DNA from: Methanohalophilus profundi
GTDB lineage: Archaea > Halobacteriota > Methanosarcinia > Methanosarcinales > Methanosarcinaceae
Length of the DNA stretch: 64,000 bases
NCBI RefSeq assembly: GCF_004137855.1
Contig: NZ_QBKB01000002.1
Span: forward strand, 553,327 to 617,326
Direction of reading: 5' to 3'
This document shows, piece after piece, positions 59,297 to 64,000 of the stretch. Each line of letters starts with the position of its first letter. Position 1 is the first letter of the stretch. A program made the translations under genes and the position numbers. The notes beneath the pieces are model-generated. The model was given only the letters and a program-made list of their open reading frames with translations, did no database searches and was not told the DNA's origin.

Positions 59297-60133
59297 TTAT
59301 TTTTTACGTAAATGGAATATACCCCAGGTCAGATATCCGTTATTGCCACCGTTTACCCAGTGGTTGAGGCCCTGTTTCATATTATTGATGTAGTTCTGAC
59401 TGACTACTTTGGAGAGCTCATCTTCCTGACCTTCAGTTTCTTTCAACACTCTTCCATAATGGGTCGGCAGCTGGGAAGCATGTTCCTCAAATTCAATTTC
59501 CTTCATACCATACTTTTTGGCAGATTCCCGATAAAAACCGGGTGAACCGAGGGTTTCCAGATGGATACGGTCCAGTATTGGTTGTAAGACCCCTTCCGGA
59601 CAATCGTCAGTCTGCATCGGATCAGTAAATACAAAATCTCCGCCACTTTTCAGCACACGAGCAACTTCTTTGATAACCTGTTCACGATTACCACTATGAA
59701 GGATTGCATCCTGGGACCATACCACATCGAAAGAGAAATCGGGATAGGGAATTTCTTCAAAGCTACCATCCAAAACTGTTATAAGATGGTTAAGACCCTG
59801 GTCCTCATTCATTTTTCGGTCGCGTTCATTTTCTACTTCACTCAAATTAAGGGCAACTACCTGACAGCCATATTTTTTGGCCAGATACCTGGCAGCTCCA
59901 CCATAACCAGCTCCGATATCCAGAATCTTACTATCCTTATCCAGATTACTTATTTTTGATGCCATCCTTTCAATCGTACGTCGACTGGCGTCAAATATTG
60001 GTTCATCTTCTGAATTATAGAGACCGACATGGATATCCTCGCCGCCCCAGATGGTAAAGTAAAAATTGTCGGCGTCATCGCTATTGTAGTATTCCTGTGC
60101 TTTATCTACTGCGGTTTTTTGGTTTTCAGACAT
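59297..60133 (-). CDS. sdmt: Sarcosine/dimethylglycine N-methyltransferase
   Basis: A 278-residue class I SAM methyltransferase. The SAM motif ILDIGAGYGGAARYLAKKYG lies near residues 69-88, with GSFEEIPYPDFSFDVVWSQDAILHS near 123-147 and VARVLKSGGDFVFTDPM near 158-174. This is the enzyme type that performs the last methylations, from sarcosine or dimethylglycine to betaine, in halophiles. It lies 24 bp downstream of the glycine/sarcosine methyltransferase gene and is surely cotranscribed. Confidence 0.92.
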   Translation of the reverse strand: MSENQKTAVDKAQEYYNSDDADNFYFTIWGGEDIHVGLYNSEDEPIFDASRRTIERMASKISNLDKDSKILDIGAGYGGAARYLAKKYGCQVVALNLSEVENERDRKMNEDQGLNHLITVLDGSFEEIPYPDFSFDVVWSQDAILHSGNREQVIKEVARVLKSGGDFVFTDPMQTDDCPEGVLQPILDRIHLETLGSPGFYRESAKKYGMKEIEFEEHASQLPTHYGRVLKETEGQEDELSKVVSQNYINNMKQGLNHWVNGGNNGYLTWGIFHLRKK

Positions 60134-60157
60134 GTTGATTCCATCTTCCCATATTTG

Positions 60158-60955
60158 TTAATTTTTTTCTGCAACATGGAGGAAGAAATCAGGCTCATCC
60201 TCTTTGTAGGTCTCTTTAAAGTCCCCAAGGGTGTTTATTTCCTGAAAACCAACTTCATGCAGAAGTTGCCTGGTGTAATCTTTTCTCAAGGGGAACATAT
60301 TGAGATTGTAGACTGAACCATCCGAGAATTCATATCTGAAGCGGGCAAGCCCCTCATCAACATGTTCCGGATAGACTGATACAGTATCCCCACAGTAATA
60401 ATGGGCATGCTTGCTGGAATAACCATCATCCAGTATGGCATCATAGTTACGCTGGTCAAGAAGCAATACACCATCATGTTTCAGCAGCGCATAGAACTCA
60501 GCCAGAGTTTTTCTGCGGTCGCCTTCATCGAAAAGGTGTGTAAATGAATTACCCAGACATACAATAGCATCGAATTTGTCATGGATGTCCTTATTCATCC
60601 ATCTCCAATCAGCCTGAACGGTCCTCATCAAATACCCATGATCACGGGCATTATCGAAGGCCTTGGCAAGCATTTCGGCACTGCCATCTGCACTTACGAC
60701 ATCAAAACCTGCCTGAAGTAAACGAACAGAATTAAAACCGGTGCCTGTTGCCACATCGAGTATTTTCTCAACACCTCTCTTTTTCAGGATGTTTATGATA
60801 GTATCTCCTTCGCCCTTGGCACGGCTTTCCCAGTCGATGAGTTCGTCCCATTTATCAACAAATCCAGGAACATACTCTTCCTCATAATGGTCCGATTCCC
60901 TTACTTCTATTGGATTATCTCCAAAATCCTGTTCTTCTTCTTCTACTTGGTTCAT
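60158..60955 (-). CDS. gsmt: Glycine/sarcosine N-methyltransferase
   Basis: A 265-residue SAM methyltransferase starting NQVEEEEQDFGDNPIEVRES, close to the GSMT known from Methanohalophilus portucalensis as I remember it. The SAM motif ILDVATGTGFNSVRLLQAGF is near residues 61-80, FDAIVCLGNSFTHLF near 123-137, and LLDQRNYDAILDDGYSSKHAH near 161-181, the latter with substrate-binding residues. It makes sarcosine and dimethylglycine from glycine. GGAGG lies six bases before the ATG. High acidity suits a salt-rich cytoplasm. Confidence 0.93.
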   Translation of the reverse strand: MNQVEEEEQDFGDNPIEVRESDHYEEEYVPGFVDKWDELIDWESRAKGEGDTIINILKKRGVEKILDVATGTGFNSVRLLQAGFDVVSADGSAEMLAKAFDNARDHGYLMRTVQADWRWMNKDIHDKFDAIVCLGNSFTHLFDEGDRRKTLAEFYALLKHDGVLLLDQRNYDAILDDGYSSKHAHYYCGDTVSVYPEHVDEGLARFRYEFSDGSVYNLNMFPLRKDYTRQLLHEVGFQEINTLGDFKETYKEDEPDFFLHVAEKN

Positions 60956-61066
60956 GTAGATCCTCCTATTGTTATTTAATGTAGTATATTTACAAATACA
61001 TTCGATTGTTGCTATTCGCCTGGCTCATGCATTCATGAATCCAGAATAGATTAAGCGAAATTAATG

Positions 61067-61092
61067 AAGGGCCCCCACCCCGGGGAGCCCTT
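61067..61092 (-). other. Strong GC hairpin between sahH and gsmt
   Basis: A near-perfect inverted repeat, AAGGGC-TCCCC facing GGGG-GCCCTT, in otherwise AT-rich DNA. On the transcribed strand it is not followed by a T-run, so it fits an RNA-stabilising or processing element, or a weak terminator, between the first and second parts of the betaine cassette. Confidence 0.6.
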
Positions 61093-61117
61093 ATCCAAAA
61101 ATCCATAATTTAATTAT

Positions 61118-62524
61118 TCAGTATCGGTAATGTTCTGGTTTGTAAGGTCCTCCAACAGGGACACCGATGTATTCAGCCTGTTCTTGTGACATTTCGGTCA
61201 ATTTAGCACCAAGTTTTTTGAGGTGCAACTTTGCAACCTCTTCATCCAGTACTTTTGACAATCGATAAACGCCAACTTCCTTTGGACTCTCCCAGAGATC
61301 GATCTGCGCAAGTGTCTGGTTTGTGAAACTGTTTGACATGACAAAACTCGGGTGGCCTGTTGCAAGGCCCAGATTGACAAGTCTACCTTCTGCCAGCACA
61401 TATATGGAATGTCCATCAGGGAACTGGTATTCATCTACTTGTGGCTTGATATTGATCCTTTTAACAGTATCCATATTGTTAAGTGCATCAACCTGGATCT
61501 CATTATCAAAATGGCCTATGTTACAGACAATTGCCTGGTCTTTCATGTTAGACATGTGTTCGGTCGTAAGTACATCACAGTTGCCTGTTGTGGTAACATA
61601 AATATCACCATAGGGCAGTGCATCCTCAACAGTCATAACATCATAGCCTTCCATCAATGCCTGCAGTGCGCAGATTGGATCGGTTTCTGTAATAATCACT
61701 CTTGCCTTGTGATTAGCCAGTGCTTCTGCTGAGCCTTTACCAACATCACCATAACCACAAACAACTGCAACCTTACCTGCAATCATCACATCAGTACCAC
61801 GTTTTATGGCATCTACAAGGGATTCCCTGCATCCGTAGACATTGTCGAATTTACTCTTGGTTACAGAGTCATTGACATTTATAGCAGGTGTAAGAAGATC
61901 TCCCTTCCTTTCCCAGTGATACAATCTGTGCACACCGGTGGTTGTTTCCTCGGACACACCCTTCCAATCAGCAACCGCTTTATGCCAGAATTGAGGATCT
62001 TCCTTCAGGGATTTTTTAAGCACTTCATTCTGGGCTATAAGTTCCTTGTTGTCTGTAGGTTCATCAAGGATGGAAGGGTCATCTTCTGCTGCATACCCAC
62101 GATGCATCATCAGAGTGGCATCTCCACCATCATCCACAATGAGATTTGGACCTTTACCATCCGGCCAGGTCAATGCCTTTTTGGTGCACCACCAGTAATC
62201 ATCAAGTGTTTCACCCTTCCATGCAAAAACCGGAACACCTGTTTCTGCTATTGCAGCTGCTGCTTCATCCTGGGTTGAGAATATATTACATGATGCCCAG
62301 CGCACATCTGCACCGAGTTCAACCAGTGTCTCAATAAGAACTGCAGTTTGAACAGTCATGTGAAGACTGCCACTTATACGTGCTCCTTTAAGTGGTTTCA
62401 TAGGCCCGTACTTTTCACGTGTGGCCATAAGACCCGGCATTTCCTGTTCAGCTATATTTAACTGCTTGCGACCGGAGTCAGCAAGTCCGATATCTTTAAC
62501 TTTATAATCCTTATTTGTAACCAT
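61118..62524 (-). CDS. ahcY: Adenosylhomocysteinase, bacterial type
   Basis: A 468-residue SAH hydrolase splitting SAH into homocysteine and adenosine. It has [22 protein letters not shown] near residues 52-73, [29 protein letters not shown] near 188-202, [13 protein letters not shown], and the NAD motif [18 protein letters not shown] near 254-271, ending PYKPEHYRY. The insertion around residues 135-180 marks the long bacterial/eukaryotic form, unlike the 411-residue archaeal paralogue at 56672. It removes the SAH that inhibits the two methyltransferases. Confidence 0.96.
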   Translation of the reverse strand: MVTNKDYKVKDIGLADSGRKQLNIAEQEMPGLMATREKYGPMKPLKGARISGSLHMTVQTAVLIETLVELGADVRWASCNIFSTQDEAAAAIAETGVPVFAWKGETLDDYWWCTKKALTWPDGKGPNLIVDDGGDATLMMHRGYAAEDDPSILDEPTDNKELIAQNEVLKKSLKEDPQFWHKAVADWKGVSEETTTGVHRLYHWERKGDLLTPAINVNDSVTKSKFDNVYGCRESLVDAIKRGTDVMIAGKVAVVCGYGDVGKGSAEALANHKARVIITETDPICALQALMEGYDVMTVEDALPYGDIYVTTTGNCDVLTTEHMSNMKDQAIVCNIGHFDNEIQVDALNNMDTVKRINIKPQVDEYQFPDGHSIYVLAEGRLVNLGLATGHPSFVMSNSFTNQTLAQIDLWESPKEVGVYRLSKVLDEEVAKLHLKKLGAKLTEMSQEQAEYIGVPVGGPYKPEHYRY

Positions 62525-62549
62525 ATTTTCACCAATAATTAATCATCTT

Positions 62550-62580
62550 CTTAGCAACGCTAAGATTCCAAATATACTTC
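62550..62580 (-). promoter_or_regulatory. Promoter of ahcY with a palindrome at the predicted start
   Basis: A TATA-like AGTATATTTGG (minus strand) lies at about 62569-62579. Twenty to thirty bases downstream is the perfect palindrome CTTAGC-GTT-GCTAAG at 62550-62564. This gives ahcY a likely promoter of its own apart from metK, with a possible operator or leader hairpin. Confidence 0.45.
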
Positions 62581-62630
62581 TAAATACCTAGTACCAATCT
62601 AAATAGCGACTATTGTGATTTAGACAAAAA

Positions 62631-63830
62631 TCATTTCACTACGTTGAGATTGAATTTTCCTTTGAGGCTATCCACCTTGTCAAGTTGTTCCCATGGGAAA
62701 ATATTCCTGCCAAAATGACCATAAGAAGATGCCTGCCTGTATGACCAACCTTTAGGATGCAGTAAATTCAGATCTTCTATCAAGGCTGCCGGTCTGAAAT
62801 CAAATATTTCACCGGATTCAAGTACATCCTGAATTTCCTGGTCTTCTATTACACCTGTACCATAGGTATCAACATTGATACTGAGAGGCTTTGAGACACC
62901 AATAGCATAAGCTACCTGGATTTCACATTTATCGGCAAGACCTGCTGCAACTATGTTTTTGGCGACATATCTTGCATAGTATGCTGCTGAACGGTCAACC
63001 TTGGAAGGATCTTTACCCGAGAAAGCTCCCCCACCATGGCTGCCTACTCCTCCATAGGTATCCACGATGATCTTACGTCCGGTAAGTCCTGCATCTGCAT
63101 AGGGACCTCCTAGAACGAATCCTCCTGTTGGGTTTATGTAATACTCGGTATCTGACCTCAACATGCCGGTTGGCTCAAGGACTTCATTGATAAATCCTAC
63201 CATGTCATTACGAACTGTTTCAAGTGGGATGTCGTCAGTCTGCTGTGATATAACTACAGCTGTTATGTGGTCAGGTTTTCCATTTACATATTTCACTGAG
63301 ACCTGTGATTTGGCATCCGGTCTTAAGTAGGACACCCTACCTTCCTGACGGATAGAGTCCAGGTACCGGAGTAGCCTGTGACTAAACGCAATTGGAGCAG
63401 GCATGTACTCATCTGTTTCATTGGTAGCATAACCAAACATCATACCCTGGTCCCCTGCACCCTGCTCTTCATATAACCCTGTACCCTCGGTAACTCCCAT
63501 AGATATGTCAGGGGATTGTTCATGGATTTTTGATATGTATTCAAAGGATTTGTCCCAGAAAAGAAGGTCCTTATGATCATACCCTATATCACGAATAACT
63601 TCACGTGCTATATTCTCTGTATCAATCTGTTCCATACCTTTACAGGTAATTTCACCTGCATTTACCACAAGGTCATGGGCTACAAGTGTTTCACATGCCA
63701 CACGACTGTCAGAATCAGCTTCCAGACATGCATCCAGAACTGCATCAGATACCTGATCACATATCTTATCTGGATGTCCTGCACCGACCGCTTCTGAAGT
63801 AAATACGTGGTCATATTTGAGTTTACTCAT
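62631..63830 (-). CDS. metK: S-adenosylmethionine synthetase, bacterial type
   Basis: A 399-residue enzyme making SAM from methionine and ATP. It has [22 protein letters not shown] near residues 13-34, [28 protein letters not shown] near 124-144, [10 protein letters not shown], the glycine loop [18 protein letters not shown] near 238-255, and [19 protein letters not shown]. This is the bacterial/eukaryotic MetK; archaea normally use a different, MAT-type enzyme, so lateral transfer is likely. The ATG at 63830 follows AGGAG. It leads the betaine cassette and lies directly behind the tandem repeats. Confidence 0.96.
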   Translation of the reverse strand: MSKLKYDHVFTSEAVGAGHPDKICDQVSDAVLDACLEADSDSRVACETLVAHDLVVNAGEITCKGMEQIDTENIAREVIRDIGYDHKDLLFWDKSFEYISKIHEQSPDISMGVTEGTGLYEEQGAGDQGMMFGYATNETDEYMPAPIAFSHRLLRYLDSIRQEGRVSYLRPDAKSQVSVKYVNGKPDHITAVVISQQTDDIPLETVRNDMVGFINEVLEPTGMLRSDTEYYINPTGGFVLGGPYADAGLTGRKIIVDTYGGVGSHGGGAFSGKDPSKVDRSAAYYARYVAKNIVAAGLADKCEIQVAYAIGVSKPLSINVDTYGTGVIEDQEIQDVLESGEIFDFRPAALIEDLNLLHPKGWSYRQASSYGHFGRNIFPWEQLDKVDSLKGKFNLNVVK

Positions 63831-63855
63831 TTTCACACTCCTGTTTTATCTTAAA

Positions 63856-63951
63856 GGTCCGATTGAACGGATACGCTAGAGGTCCGATTGAACGGATACG
63901 TTATAAGGTCCGATTGAACGGATACGTTAAAGGCCCGGATGAACGGACATA
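63856..63951. repeat. Four tandem 20-bp units upstream of metK
   Basis: Three identical copies of GGTCCGATTGAACGGATACG start at 63856, 63881 and 63907, and a diverged fourth copy starts at 63932 (GGCCCGGATGAACGGACATA). Spacers are 5-6 bp, so the period is 25-26 bp, about 2.5 helical turns. Each unit contains TCCG-n6-CGGA, a dyad. The array begins 26 bp upstream of the metK ATG, next to its Shine-Dalgarno, where it would be in the promoter or the 5' leader. Confidence 0.92.
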
Positions 63952-64000
63952 CATTTGGATCTGAATTCGCAATCAAATGTCAAGAATGGATAATTCCACA

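Noticed and set aside
63856-63951. The metK-upstream repeats as a CRISPR array
   Set aside because: Spacers are only 5-6 bp and there are no cas genes; the units are dyads next to a promoter.

Overview
This window is a chromosomal segment of a methanogenic archaeon of the Methanosarcinaceae, most likely a halophilic Methanohalophilus species. The evidence is a split RNA polymerase B subunit (B'' and B'), archaeal ribosomal protein, elongation factor and NusA genes, HMG-CoA reductase, a geranylgeranyl reductase family gene, a methanogen-type thymidylate synthase, DUF1699, an Ahb-type heme gene, archaeal Shine-Dalgarno sequences of the GGTGATC/GGAGG type, TATA-box promoters, and a glycine-to-betaine methylation cassette of the kind known from Methanohalophilus portucalensis. 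I see no insertion sequence, prophage or CRISPR array.

Layout. 0-9 kb: TatD hydrolase, isocitrate-dehydrogenase-like enzyme facing a Re-citrate-synthase-like enzyme, an ACT regulator, the thyA-aroA-geranylgeranyl reductase run, DUF488 and HtpX. 9-15 kb: an envelope-related accessory block with a duplicated-repeat lipoprotein, a secreted coiled-coil protein, a MacB-like ABC exporter with an S-layer-type partner, and a membrane-anchored winged-helix protein. 15-30 kb: ACT protein plus homoserine dehydrogenase, DNA ligase, HMG-CoA reductase, TrpB2, MscS channel, Hel308 helicase, HisD, DUF1699, then cobA-hemD-ahbC (siroheme and heme). 30-32.5 kb: an oxidative-stress operon (ferritin, superoxide reductase, CMD protein, peroxiredoxin, DUF2892). 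32.5-41.3 kb: CCA-adding enzyme, an OGG-type glycosylase, indolepyruvate oxidoreductase IorAB, a small regulator with a membrane ferredoxin, a YyaL remnant, and a two-subunit 2-oxoacid:ferredoxin oxidoreductase. 42.4-56.5 kb: the transcription/translation operon rpoH-rpoB''-rpoB'-rpoA'-rpoA''-rpl30e-nusA-rps12-rps7-fusA-tuf-rps10, with tRNA-Lys before it and tRNA-Arg after it. 56.7-64 kb: an archaeal-type SAH-hydrolase-family gene and then the betaine cassette metK-sahH-GSMT-SDMT-nucleoside kinase.

How the genes work together. The right end is a self-contained osmolyte module. MetK makes SAM, two methyltransferases convert glycine to betaine using three SAM, a second SAH hydrolase removes the inhibitory SAH, and a PfkB-family nucleoside kinase probably removes the adenosine. 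MetK and this SAH hydrolase are of bacterial type, which points to lateral acquisition. Directly upstream of metK lie four tandem 20-bp units with a 25-26 bp period, the most unusual non-coding signal in the window.

A caution about the sequence itself: seven genes (geranylgeranyl reductase, a hypothetical, cobA, ahbC, iorA, a yyaL remnant and rps10) each carry one single-base indel, mostly in a homopolymer. Since rps10 is essential, consensus errors are the most likely cause for most of these. I annotate them as single disrupted genes.
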